This document shows, piece after piece, positions 35,602-43,566 of a DNA stretch of 64,000 nucleotides; position 1 is the stretch's first letter, and the number at the start of each line of letters is the position of its first letter. The notes below the pieces were generated by a model. That model did not search any database, was not told where the DNA came from, and saw only the letters and a list, made by a program, of their open reading frames with translations. A program made the translations under genes and the position numbers. The DNA is from Sediminibacterium ginsengisoli (GTDB lineage Bacteria > Bacteroidota > Bacteroidia > Chitinophagales > Chitinophagaceae). The stretch spans positions 417,833 through 481,832 of the forward strand of contig NZ_FUWH01000003.1 of assembly GCF_900167075.1 (NCBI RefSeq), read 5' to 3'.

Positions 35602-35624
35602 AAAGCCCCCCATCCGGGAGGCCT
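35602..35624 (-). terminator. Terminator of the second YD-repeat-like lipoprotein gene
   Basis: A GC-rich hairpin with one G-T pair is followed on the minus strand by TTTTTTC. The flank (TGTGCAAGAAAAAAGCC on the plus strand) is nearly identical to that of the paralog terminator at 34553. Confidence 0.75.
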
Positions 35625-35653
35625 ATATGCAGGGTTGTGTAAGTTGTTGGTTA

Positions 35654-36472
35654 TCAGTAAAAGAATTTGGTCAGTTCTTCCGTTTCCTGGGCACCCGGAG
35701 ATTTGGAAACCGCTTTACGGGTCTGCGGATTGCCATTGGAGTCATAAGTATAAGTATACAATACAGTTTCCTGTACATTGCCTGAAGCGTCGTAATGCAC
35801 TTCTTTACCCGGGTTATTCAATGCAACAGGAATATTCAGGGGCAGGAACGGATTGTTCTCAAAAAGGATGGTTGTGTTCTTCTTGTCGTCGTAATTGGAC
35901 AGTACCACTTCTTCGTCCTTTTCCATGGTATTGTTGGCCGGGTTATTATAATAAAGGCTCATTTTTTCAAGATTCCCGTCTGTATGATACTTGTATTCGG
36001 CGCGCATTGCGGGTGTTGTGGGTATACCCGGTGTGCCTGGTATCCGGAAAAATCCTTCGGTTTTTGTAAGCTGCCCGTTCGTGTAGGTATAATTATAATA
36101 TGCGGTCATGTTGCCGCCCTGTGAGAAGATTTCTACTTTGGTTACGTCCGTACCGGTATACGTGTATTTGTACTTTACTCCGCTGGTGCTGTTTATTTCT
36201 GTAACCTTTGTGCCGGTATATGTGAAATTATAAGCAGTGCTTCCCGGGTTGACGGGGTTGTTGACGGTGGTGATGGTTTTGATGGTTTTATCTGTATTGT
36301 ATTCAATCAACTGCGAACTGCCGTCGTCAAATAACAGTTTGGAGATCTTGTTCCCGGTAGCGTGAACTGTTCCGGGTATTTCCGCACTTCCCTCTTTGGT
36401 ACAACCGGTAAATACCAGTGTTGTAATGGCCAGGCATATCAGTAACAGCCCGGTCCGCATAAATCCTTTCAT
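35654..36472 (-). CDS. YD-repeat-like outer-membrane lipoprotein, paralog B
   Basis: The protein has about 272 residues from the ATG at 36472. The lipoprotein signal ends at lipobox FTGC and is followed by TKEGS, as in paralog A. Strand repeats of the YD type are visible (IEYNTDKTIKTITTV, YTYTGTDVTKVEIF, YTNGQLTKTEGFF, YHTDGNLEKMSLYY, YDASGNVQETVLYTYTYDSNGNPQTRKAV), and the segment PVALNNPGKE is shared with paralog A. It is 132 bp downstream of the response regulator gene, with a full -7 box and a strong palindrome at 23-bp spacing. I infer it is a target of that regulator. Its role at the surface is unknown. Confidence 0.75.
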   Translation of the reverse strand: MKGFMRTGLLLICLAITTLVFTGCTKEGSAEIPGTVHATGNKISKLLFDDGSSQLIEYNTDKTIKTITTVNNPVNPGSTAYNFTYTGTKVTEINSTSGVKYKYTYTGTDVTKVEIFSQGGNMTAYYNYTYTNGQLTKTEGFFRIPGTPGIPTTPAMRAEYKYHTDGNLEKMSLYYNNPANNTMEKDEEVVLSNYDDKKNTTILFENNPFLPLNIPVALNNPGKEVHYDASGNVQETVLYTYTYDSNGNPQTRKAVSKSPGAQETEELTKFFY

Positions 36473-36494
36473 TTGCTTTTTAAGTTTAGTGCGG

Positions 36495-36541
36495 CAAACA
36501 TAGAAAGGGCTGCACTGGCTGCCTATCACACATTTATGTGA
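36495..36541 (-). promoter_or_regulatory. Promoter with palindromic operator, lipoprotein paralog B
   Basis: The minus strand has -7 box TATGTTTG (36495-36502), a full match. Palindrome TCACACATTTATGTGA lies at 36526-36541, 23 bp upstream of the box. Confidence 0.65.
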
Positions 36542-36604
36542 TTGGGTGCAAGCGGATGATTTTGTATTTGAACCGGTATCAGACGGCGTATGAGCGGTCT
36601 GTTA

Positions 36605-37237
36605 TCAGATGATCCTGCTCTTGAATGCCTTGGCAACAGCCTCACTCTTGCTGTTCACATGCAGTTTTTCATAGATTTTCTTGATGTGAGAACGCACCGT
36701 ATCTATGGCAATGAACATTTCGGAGGCGATCATTTTATAGCTGTAACCGTTCACAAGTAACTGCAGTACCTGTTTCTCCCGTTCTGAAAGATCATAATTA
36801 TCGCCTTTGTCGGAATGAATGGAGGAAAACATCTTCAGCACCTGTGTTGCAATGGATGATGTCATGGGTGCTCCGCCGGTCTGCGCTTCCTGGATGTACT
36901 CGAGTAATTTAGCGGGCGCCGTTTTTTTAAGCACATAACCATTGGCTCCGTTACTGATGGCTTCAAACACGTTTTTATTATCGTCGAAAACCGTAAGCAT
37001 CAACACTTTTACATCTTCGCTGCTCTTACGGATCTTTTTTAGCCCTTCTATTCCATTGGTGCCTGGCATATCGATATCCATCAGCACAACATCCGGCTTG
37101 AATGCCTTCACTTCTTCTTCCACACTATTGCAGTTTTTGAATGCTGCAAGTACTTCGAAACCCTCCGAACCGTTAATGAGCATGGTCAGCCCTTCTCTCA
37201 GCTGCGGATTATCTTCATATATCAGTAACCTGGTCAT
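36605..37237 (-). CDS. NarL/LuxR family two-component response regulator
   Basis: The 210-residue protein has a receiver domain with acidic pair E8/D9, phosphorylation Asp54 in VVLMDIDMPG, Thr and Lys in the usual positions (MLTVFDD, LKK), and a C-terminal LuxR-type HTH (LSEREKQVLQLLVNGYSYKMIASEMFIAIDTVRSHIKKIYEKL). Such regulators bind short inverted repeats as dimers when phosphorylated. The sensor kinase gene lies 58 bp upstream on the same strand, and a palindrome is placed upstream of this gene's own -7 box, so self-regulation is likely. I infer it controls the nearby lipoprotein and small-protein genes. Confidence 0.92.
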   Translation of the reverse strand: MTRLLIYEDNPQLREGLTMLINGSEGFEVLAAFKNCNSVEEEVKAFKPDVVLMDIDMPGTNGIEGLKKIRKSSEDVKVLMLTVFDDNKNVFEAISNGANGYVLKKTAPAKLLEYIQEAQTGGAPMTSSIATQVLKMFSSIHSDKGDNYDLSEREKQVLQLLVNGYSYKMIASEMFIAIDTVRSHIKKIYEKLHVNSKSEAVAKAFKSRII

Positions 37238-37256
37238 GGGGGGATGATTTTCGGGG

Positions 37257-37303
37257 CAAAACTACCATTTAATATTGCAAATAAACATCACATAATTATG
37301 TTA
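37257..37303 (-). promoter_or_regulatory. Promoter with palindromic operator, response regulator gene
   Basis: The minus strand has -7 box TAGTTTTG (37257-37264), a full match. Palindrome TCACATAATTATGTTA lies at 37288-37303, again 23 bp upstream of the box, and overlaps the stop codon of the sensor gene. Confidence 0.65.
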
Positions 37304-40300
37304 CGGGGATGTTGACCGTGATCTGTGTTCCTTTACCGGGTTCACTATTGATCTGCATACGGCCTTTCAGCGCATCAGCTCTTTTCTGCATATTGCCCAG
37401 CCCGTTACCACTGTCTGCATCCTCCGCAAAGAACCCTATGCCATCGTCTTCAATGATCAGGATCAGTCTTTTCTGCCTGCAGCTTACATGAATAACGGCA
37501 TTCTTACAGGCTGAATATTTTGCAATATTGTTTACTGCTTCCTTGAACAGGAGGAAAAGATCTCTTCTTGCTTCCATATCCAGCTTTACGTCATTCACTC
37601 CTTCGTCTACCCTGAAACTGATATCGATATCTTTAGCCTCCAGCACATTCGTTGCAAACTCGCGCATACGTGCCGTGATCTTCTGCATACTGTCGTTGGA
37701 GGGTTTGATGCTCCACACAATATCATCCATCGATTCCATCATACGGCTGCTGTTATCCGTGATCTTGCTGATATACTCCGTGGTGCGAACCGGGTCCGTG
37801 GCAATCTTCGCCTTCGCCATAGTGCTGAGGATATTGATGGTACTGAGCGTAGAACCCATATCGTCGTGTAGATCCCGCGCTACCCTTAAGCGGAGTTTTT
37901 CTACTGCCAGCAGTTTGTTTACCCTTAAACGGTGAATAAAGTAAGTCAGCGCACCGAGTGCCATCAGCACCAGTGCAAGGAACCACCATTTTTTCCAGAA
38001 CGGCGGCTCAATGTATAAACGCATGCTCGTAATATGCTTGCTGCCCAGCCCTTCATTGGTTTCGCAGCGCACTTTAAAAGTATAATGGCCTGGCGGCAGC
38101 AGTGTATAATTCACCTGGAGCGAAAGGTCTGCCCGCACCCAACCCGTATCGATGCCCTCCATTTTATAATAATAAACCAGCTTGTCGCGCTGCAGGTAAC
38201 TTAAGGATGCAAATGAAATACTGAACGAGTTCTGTTCATATCCCATTTCTACCGTCTTCAGCTTCAGCAGGGAATCTACGGGAAGATAAGTGTCGAATAA
38301 TTTAAAGTCTGTTATGGTAACATCTGCGGGCACCGACCTGCTGGTTAATGTGCTCGGATCGAGGATGAGCATGGCGCTTGTTCCGCCGAAAACAATGTTG
38401 TTATTCCGGTCGCAGTATGCCACATCGCCCGCATTTTCTATATTGATGATACCATCCTTTCGTGTGAAATTGGTGATGTTGTGATTGTGATAATTGAACC
38501 GGCTTAACCCGTTGGATGTTGCCAGCCAGAGCAGGCCGGTCTTGTCAATCGTCATTCCCTTGATCGAGTTCGACGGTAAGCCCTGCTCAAGCGAGACCTG
38601 TTCTACCTGGTTGTTTTTTTTATTAATGATGTTCAGCGCCTCACTGCCGACGAATAAAATACTGTCGTTATAGGCACTAACCACAGAAACATAATTGCTG
38701 AAAATGGATTTGCCGGGGCCGTTCGTTTTGGTATAGTGCTGTACTACATTACCTGTTTTGGAATCTATCGCATATAATCCTTTCTGATTGGTTCCTGCCC
38801 ATAACCAACCGCCTTTATCAAGCGTAAGCGTATATACCTGTGTTTTGAAATCCTGTACTATCCTGAATTGATTGTTGTTGTACTTTACTATTTTACCGCT
38901 CCAGGTGGCAAACCACATATTTCCTTCATGGTCTTCGGCCATGATGGGTAAGGTCTTGCCATCGAACTCCGGCGGGTGCAGATAGCGCGTTTTACCTGTT
39001 GCCGGGTTGTGGATCATAAGTTTTCCTGCCTGACAACCGATCCAGATCTCTCCGGTTTTGCTATGTTGTACCAGGCTCCAGACCAGGTAATAATCTTTAT
39101 CTGTACTTTCTATTTTGAACACCGGTTTTTTCACCGGCATATAATCTTCCGTCATGAACCGAAGCCCGGGATAACCCCAGCAACCGATCCAGATATGCTT
39201 TTCTTTTGTATGCAGGAAAGAAGTAATGCTCACCGGGTTTTTGAACATCACGTTCAGCGCCTGCTGATCTGCCGGAGAAAAAAAATAAAGCCCCTGATCA
39301 GTTGCCACCCAGGCAGAACCTTCACGGTCCTCCATCATGTGATTGATCTTTGTATAGCGGATCCCGAAATTGTCGATGAACTCGTTTTTATTATTGCTGA
39401 ACCGGTGAAGCGAATCGTTGAAGTTGAGCATGACCTCCAGACCATAGATCCAGATCATGCCCTTTTTCATCTCCATCACATTGGTCAGTTCATAATAAGC
39501 ATTGCTGGATGCACCGATGCCGGTTGTGTCTTTGGTAAAACTCCGGCTCGGTTCGTCGTAGCAGAATGGCGTCTGCACCCGCTTCCAGCGCCAGTTGAAG
39601 ATCCAGAACCTGCGCTTGCTGTCGATGAAAATATTGCGCACAAACTGGTTCACCATGGTGTCTTCCAGCAGCGGGTTCTTTTCCGGATTATGCCCGCGGT
39701 AATGCAGGGCTTTTGTGCGGTCATCAAACTTTGCTATGCCGCTGTCTGAAGAGATCCAGAAGCTTTTTGTTTTTACATCTTCAAAAATGCGGTTGGGACG
39801 CCAGCCCGGTGGCATTTTTATTTCAACATTGTCTTCCGAAAAGCTTTTTGTTTTTTCATTGTACTGCATCAGCAACCTGTACTTCAGCATCAGGAAAACC
39901 CGGCCTTTATTATCGCGGAATAATTCGATCGGTAAATTTGGCGGGATGTCTTTGCTCTTAATATCGATCGCTACCTTTTTATATAAAAATGTGGATGGAT
40001 TGAAGAGGCCCACTTCTTTCGCATTCTCCATCACCAGCCACATCGTTCCATCCGGATTACCCACGATCTGCGAGATCAGCGTATTGGGTAAAGGATCACC
40101 GCTTGGATTACCCCGACCCAGGTAAATGAATTTACTACCATCGAAACGCTGTAAACCATTGGCGGAACCAACCCAGATAAAATTACTGGCGTCCTGGTAA
40201 ACGGAGTACACTGCGTTGGACGAAAGCCCGTCATCGCTGCTGAACCGTGTAAATGCAAAACGGGTGGAAGAAAGCCGTGACTGCGATAAGGCACCGATAC

Positions 40301-40352
40301 TGCAAAAAACGAATATTAAGCAGCCGATAAAATGAAACAGCCGTGTTTTCAT
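37296..40352 (-). CDS. Two-component sensor histidine kinase with periplasmic propeller (Reg_prop/Y_Y_Y)
   Basis: The protein has about 1018 residues from the ATG at 40352 (MKTRLFHFIGCLIFVFCSIGALSQ, signal). A long periplasmic part carries repeated propeller strands with the two-component regulator motif (DGLSSNAVYSVYQDASNFIWVGS, EGSAWVATDQGLY, GLPSNSIKGMTIDKTGLLWLAT). A Y_Y_Y domain (NYTLLPPGHYTFKVRCETNEG) and one membrane helix (KWWFLALVLMALGALTYFI) follow. The cytoplasmic part has HisKA_3 (RVARDLHDDMGSTLSTI, phospho-His) and an ATPase domain (IIEDDGIGFF, GNGLGNMQKRADAL). It senses an external ligand and signals to the response regulator encoded 58 bp downstream. It lacks the AraC output of hybrid PUL regulators. 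Confidence 0.93.
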   Translation of the reverse strand: MKTRLFHFIGCLIFVFCSIGALSQSRLSSTRFAFTRFSSDDGLSSNAVYSVYQDASNFIWVGSANGLQRFDGSKFIYLGRGNPSGDPLPNTLISQIVGNPDGTMWLVMENAKEVGLFNPSTFLYKKVAIDIKSKDIPPNLPIELFRDNKGRVFLMLKYRLLMQYNEKTKSFSEDNVEIKMPPGWRPNRIFEDVKTKSFWISSDSGIAKFDDRTKALHYRGHNPEKNPLLEDTMVNQFVRNIFIDSKRRFWIFNWRWKRVQTPFCYDEPSRSFTKDTTGIGASSNAYYELTNVMEMKKGMIWIYGLEVMLNFNDSLHRFSNNKNEFIDNFGIRYTKINHMMEDREGSAWVATDQGLYFFSPADQQALNVMFKNPVSITSFLHTKEKHIWIGCWGYPGLRFMTEDYMPVKKPVFKIESTDKDYYLVWSLVQHSKTGEIWIGCQAGKLMIHNPATGKTRYLHPPEFDGKTLPIMAEDHEGNMWFATWSGKIVKYNNNQFRIVQDFKTQVYTLTLDKGGWLWAGTNQKGLYAIDSKTGNVVQHYTKTNGPGKSIFSNYVSVVSAYNDSILFVGSEALNIINKKNNQVEQVSLEQGLPSNSIKGMTIDKTGLLWLATSNGLSRFNYHNHNITNFTRKDGIINIENAGDVAYCDRNNNIVFGGTSAMLILDPSTLTSRSVPADVTITDFKLFDTYLPVDSLLKLKTVEMGYEQNSFSISFASLSYLQRDKLVYYYKMEGIDTGWVRADLSLQVNYTLLPPGHYTFKVRCETNEGLGSKHITSMRLYIEPPFWKKWWFLALVLMALGALTYFIHRLRVNKLLAVEKLRLRVARDLHDDMGSTLSTINILSTMAKAKIATDPVRTTEYISKITDNSSRMMESMDDIVWSIKPSNDSMQKITARMREFATNVLEAKDIDISFRVDEGVNDVKLDMEARRDLFLLFKEAVNNIAKYSACKNAVIHVSCRQKRLILIIEDDGIGFFAEDADSGNGLGNMQKRADALKGRMQINSEPGKGTQITVNIPVT

Positions 40353-40369
40353 GGGGTAAGTATGCCTTT

Positions 40370-40420
40370 CAAAGCTAAACCGAAAATACTGCAATAGCCT
40401 AAAACCACATAAAGATGTGA
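40370..40420 (-). promoter_or_regulatory. Promoter with palindromic operator, sensor kinase gene
   Basis: The minus strand has -7 box TAGCTTTG (40370-40377), a full match, 17 bases before the ATG. Palindrome CCACATAAAGATGTGA lies at 40405-40420, 27 bp upstream of the box (4 bp further than in the other three). Confidence 0.55.
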
Positions 40421-40571
40421 TGAACTGCGGCAATGTTATGCAGAGCGGTAAAAGCAAGCCTGCGGGTTACCGGAGACGAAATCCTATATTACTGATGGCC
40501 GCACTATTGCATTTCGGTTGGATAAAAAAGCATTTCAGACGACAATAGCAACGTATCTTCTTTTCCGGCGA

Positions 40572-40587
40572 TCACATATTTATGTGA
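40572..40587. promoter_or_regulatory. Free-standing copy of the TCACAT-N4-ATGTGA palindrome
   Basis: TCACATATTTATGTGA has perfect 6-bp arms and is the best copy in the window. No -7 box lies at the 23-bp distance on either side, so it may act as a distal site for the sensor gene or the plus-strand gene at 40897. Confidence 0.5.
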
Positions 40588-40826
40588 TACTCTCTGGCCG
40601 CCGGCAACCGGATTCGGTTGATAAACGGCATTTTCTGCTGACGAACGAAGCGTTACCTGAAAATGCACGTAAAAAAGGCGGTCCGGACCGTTTTCTTTCA
40701 CATACTCATGCGATTTATGAACGATGGTTTATTGTTCATATTTGCACTCTACCGGTTAGAATGCTAACCGCAATCATTCGTCTCAAGTTTGGGGTTTTTT
40801 ATAAGCAGTATGTTAAAGCAGAGCAA

Positions 40827-40862
40827 AAAACAGGCCTACGCAACAAGTGCGGGGCCTGTTTT
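40827..40862 (+). terminator. Terminator-like hairpin upstream of the exported NTF2-like gene
   Basis: A 10-bp stem (40827-40836 with 40853-40862) with inner pairing and a TTTT edge ends 34 bp before the ATG at 40897. It could end a short transcript that begins near 40750 or act as an attenuator. Confidence 0.5.
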
Positions 40863-40896
40863 AATTGAACGACGTTCTGTCGGAAAATTGCTTACC

Positions 40897-41721
40897 ATGA
40901 AAAGAAATTACCTGTTCTTACCTGTCTTCTTATTGTTGCTGCAGACAAACACGCTCTTGGCCCAGAAGGGAATTGAAGGCTTGATCAGTGCAGAGAAAAA
41001 ATTCGCAGCATATACAGCAGAAAATAATATCAAATCGGGCTTCCTGAGAAGTTTCGACAGTGCCGGACTCGTTTTTGGCCGCGGCCAGGCGTTTAATGCG
41101 ATAGAAAGATATACCAAAGCACCGCAGTCGCCCGGCGTGCTTTTATGGGAGCCTGAATTTGCCGTGGTGAGTGCCGGTGGTGATTTCGGTTTTACCACGG
41201 GCCCGTATACGTTCAGCCCGCAGAAAGGAGATAGTATTGTGGACGCGGGAAATTTTTCATCTATCTGGAAAATGAACGCAAACGGAGAATGGAAATGCAT
41301 GGCCGATATGGGCGTTTCTTACGGAAAACTGGTACATGCCCCGGTCACAACAGTAGAACGGATTACATTACCTGCGAAAGGAGAGAAAATCCTTTACGAT
41401 TCACTGCTCGCCATCGAAAATACACTGAACGGTGCATTGCAGCAGGGTGCGGATGCATTGCTGCCTTTTGTTGCTGAACGTTCGTGGTTTAATATTAACA
41501 ACAGCCTGCCCGTAAAAGGAAACGCAAAGATCAGGGAGGCACTGAAGGTAATGCCTGCTGGACTTGTATTCCAGACCGCCGGGGGTTTTCTGGCACCAGC
41601 GGAAGATCTTGCCTATGTGTACGGAAAAGTGGTGAATGATAAAAAAGCGAGCAATTATATGCGGGTCTGGATCCGTGAAAACGGAAAATGGGTGATAGCA
41701 TTACAGGTATTAAACTGGTAA
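40897..41721 (+). CDS. Exported two-domain SnoaL/NTF2-like protein
   Basis: The protein has 274 residues from the ATG at 40897, with a signal peptide (MKRNYLFLPVFLLLLQTNTLLAQ). Residues about 25-155 and 160-274 each look like an NTF2-like (DUF4440/SnoaL) cone fold. The first has LISAEKKFAAYTAENNIKSGFLRSFDSAGLVFGRGQ and FGFTTGPYTF, with SSIWKMNANGEWKCMADMG. The second has LPVKGNAKIREAL, EDLAYVYGKV and YMRVWIRENGKWVIALQVLNW. Such proteins bind small hydrophobic ligands or are catalytic in some families; the role here is unknown. A terminator-like hairpin just upstream makes its expression control unusual. No operon partner is visible. Confidence 0.75.
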   Translation: MKRNYLFLPVFLLLLQTNTLLAQKGIEGLISAEKKFAAYTAENNIKSGFLRSFDSAGLVFGRGQAFNAIERYTKAPQSPGVLLWEPEFAVVSAGGDFGFTTGPYTFSPQKGDSIVDAGNFSSIWKMNANGEWKCMADMGVSYGKLVHAPVTTVERITLPAKGEKILYDSLLAIENTLNGALQQGADALLPFVAERSWFNINNSLPVKGNAKIREALKVMPAGLVFQTAGGFLAPAEDLAYVYGKVVNDKKASNYMRVWIRENGKWVIALQVLNW

Positions 41722-41790
41722 AATATCCGTTAAAAAACGGTTGAAAGCGTATGCATAACGTACTATATTTAGCGCCTAAAAAGGCGAACC

Positions 41791-42285
41791 ATGAAACACC
41801 TGTTGCTGATACGACATGCAAAAAGCAGCTGGAGCAATAGCAACCTGGGCGATTTCGACCGCGACCTCAACGACCGTGGCCGCCGCGATGCACCTGTCAT
41901 GGCGCAGCGTTTAACGGAACATCATATCCAACCCGACGCATTGGTTTCAAGTACGGCGTTACGTGCTATGCAAACCGCCATTTTTTTCGCAAGAACATTT
42001 CACAAAACGGAACAGGATATCATGCGCATGCCGGAACTGTATCATGCACCACCGCCTGTTTTTTATAAGGTGATCAGCGAACTGCCTTCATCAGTCAATA
42101 CCGCAGCTGTTTTTGCACACAATCCGGGCATCACTGCTTTTGTAAATGAACTTACGGCAACGCGCATTGACGATATGCCCACCTGTGCTGTTTTCGGAGT
42201 AAAAGTACATGCCGATACCTGGGCCGATTTTGCAGAGGCCGAAAAGACCTTCTGGTTTTTCGATTACCCGAAACTGCTGGGTTAA
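41791..42285 (+). CDS. sixA: SixA family phosphohistidine phosphatase
   Basis: The 164-residue protein has the RHG-type start LLLIRHAKSSWSN (catalytic His9), LNDRGRRDAPVMAQRL, a region SSTALRAMQTAIFFAR and the second His in VFAHNPGITAFVNEL. Length and the short RHAKSSW variant fit SixA. SixA removes phosphate from His phosphotransfer proteins in E. coli. In Bacteroidota the partner is not known, but other kinase genes lie in this window. A TATATTTA -7 box (41764-41771) precedes the ATG by 19 bases. Its stop codon overlaps that of the convergent glycosyltransferase gene via TTAA (42282-42285). Confidence 0.85.
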   Translation: MKHLLLIRHAKSSWSNSNLGDFDRDLNDRGRRDAPVMAQRLTEHHIQPDALVSSTALRAMQTAIFFARTFHKTEQDIMRMPELYHAPPPVFYKVISELPSSVNTAAVFAHNPGITAFVNELTATRIDDMPTCAVFGVKVHADTWADFAEAEKTFWFFDYPKLLG

Positions 42286-43373
42286 CGATTTAGTTCAGCC
42301 AACAATTGCTGTAATTTCACGCCATTAAAGATTTCGGGGTTGGTAAACCGGTAAGAAAATGTTCTTGCTTTATCTGTATCCTGTAAGAGTTTCAGTTCCT
42401 GTTGTGTAACACTGAAGCAAAAACCTGATTCCATTAATGTATGCGCCAGGTATTCCTGTTCTGTCTGCCCGGGAGTTGGTATAAGCAATGCTTTTTTACG
42501 TAACTGCAACAACTCCATTACAGTTGTATATCCACTCCGGCAAATGATCAGATCGCTTTGAACGAATGCCCTGGCCATCGTTGCGGTATCAAGATGATTG
42601 TATACAGTTACATGGTTGGGAACATTCAGTTCCTGTGTATCGCCCGGTTTGCCACGAACCAGTACTGTTTTTCCGCTCAATGCCGGAAGATCTTTCAGAA
42701 TAAATTTCTCCAGTAGAGTCCGCTGCGGCTCGGGTCCTGAAAGAACAATACACTGATCATAGATAACGGGCAGTTGTTCCGCTTCAAAACGGGCCAGCAA
42801 TCCCATATAATGAACCGGAACATCCGGCATTTCTGAAGGGTGTGATAAAACACCGGCAACAGGCGTAACAGCCATATCCGGTACCCAGCAGGCCGTAAAC
42901 CGGTTGATATAACGGTAGTTGATCTTCCGCAGTAATTTTTCCAGCCAGCTGAACGGCGCTTTAATAGTAAGCTGGTGGGTAATAAATACGGCCGGAATCG
43001 AATCCGAATAAAGCCCGTAACGGTTATCTGAAATGACCAGCGATATATTATGCTCTTTTATGGTTTGTTTCAGCCAGGCCTGTTCCTTTGCAATGATCTT
43101 TAATATATAAGGTGCCTGTTTCATAAGCACAAACGGCAAGGACCAGCGTGCTTTACTATATTTCACCCTGTAACCGGCTAAATACATAAACTGAAGTTCA
43201 GGGAACTCCCTGCGCAACAACTCCTCCTGTGCACCTTCTGCTGCTACCAGTACTTCATAACCCGAAGCGGTGAGTGCCCTGATGAGGGGAATGCAGCGCG
43301 TGGCATGTCCGAGACCCCAGTCGAGCGGTGCCACCAGCACTTTTCCTTTGTTAAATGTTACCGGCGGTGGCAT
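42282..43373 (-). CDS. MurG-like family glycosyltransferase
   Basis: The 363-residue protein is GT-B type. The N-terminal domain starts KVLVAPLDWGLGHATRCIPLIRALTASGYEVLVAAEG with a Gly-rich loop that binds acceptor or nucleotide. The C-terminal part shows the donor-site pattern (SDLIICRSGYTTVMELLQLRKKALLIPTPGQTEQEYLAHTL), typical of GT28/MurG-like proteins. The donor is probably a UDP-sugar and the acceptor is unknown. No signal or membrane helix is seen, so it acts on the cytoplasmic side. The family occurs widely in Bacteroidota and is poorly characterised. It is divergent from the small lipoprotein gene and convergent with sixA. Confidence 0.82.
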   Translation of the reverse strand: MPPPVTFNKGKVLVAPLDWGLGHATRCIPLIRALTASGYEVLVAAEGAQEELLRREFPELQFMYLAGYRVKYSKARWSLPFVLMKQAPYILKIIAKEQAWLKQTIKEHNISLVISDNRYGLYSDSIPAVFITHQLTIKAPFSWLEKLLRKINYRYINRFTACWVPDMAVTPVAGVLSHPSEMPDVPVHYMGLLARFEAEQLPVIYDQCIVLSGPEPQRTLLEKFILKDLPALSGKTVLVRGKPGDTQELNVPNHVTVYNHLDTATMARAFVQSDLIICRSGYTTVMELLQLRKKALLIPTPGQTEQEYLAHTLMESGFCFSVTQQELKLLQDTDKARTFSYRFTNPEIFNGVKLQQLLAELNR

Positions 43374-43394
43374 GGGCGTGTGAGTTTAAAAAAG

Positions 43395-43416
43395 TAAATT
43401 TGTACTTTCGAAAGTA
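43395..43416 (+). promoter_or_regulatory. Promoter with palindromic operator of the small lipoprotein gene
   Basis: TAAATTTG (43395-43402) is a full -7 match. A perfect 14-bp palindrome TACTTTCGAAAGTA (43403-43416) directly follows it and ends 4 bases before the ATG, in a place where a bound repressor would block transcription. Confidence 0.6.
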
Positions 43417-43420
43417 TAAT

Positions 43421-43546
43421 ATGAAACGGAAAATAAACCAAATGATTGTTGCGCTGTTGATAATAACAGTAGCATTCTCTTCCTGCGGTGTATTTGGCAA
43501 GGGGAAAAAGAGCAGCTTCTGTGGTTGTCCGTCTGTGCACAAGTAA
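43421..43546 (+). CDS. Very small lipoprotein (41 residues)
   Basis: The reading frame codes for a 41-residue precursor. MKRKINQMIVALLIITVAFSSC is a lipoprotein signal with lipobox FSSC, followed by the short mature part GVFGKGKKSSFCGCPSVHK with a second CxC. Its mature size of about 20 residues is at the lower limit for a functional lipoprotein, but the promoter, the start position and the lipobox all agree. A hypothetical gene starts 20 bp downstream. Small lipoproteins of this kind are common in Bacteroidota and mostly unassigned. The CxC could bind metal. I do not name a function. Confidence 0.6.
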   Translation: MKRKINQMIVALLIITVAFSSCGVFGKGKKSSFCGCPSVHK

Positions 43547-43566
43547 AGAAAGGTAAAGCGGTGAGC

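Larger units (their letters stand above)
40353..40896. other. Intergenic region of about 540 bp between sensor gene and exported NTF2-like gene
   Basis: This divergent spacer holds the sensor promoter (40370-40420), a second, nearly perfect palindrome (40572-40587), a -7-like box CATATTTG near 40739-40746 pointing to the plus strand, a perfect 7-bp hairpin (40753-40759 with 40764-40770) and a terminator-like hairpin (40827-40862). Frames in both strands between 40504 and 40868 have no domain or start signal and look spurious. Confidence 0.5.

Noticed and set aside
38976..39749. Open frame of 257 codons antisense to the sensor kinase propeller region
   Set aside because: His- and Cys-rich composition typical of a shadow frame; the sense strand has clear propeller motifs.
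40504..40868. Small genes on both strands between the sensor and NTF2-like genes
   Set aside because: No start signals, signal peptides or domains; the region is better explained by operators and hairpins.
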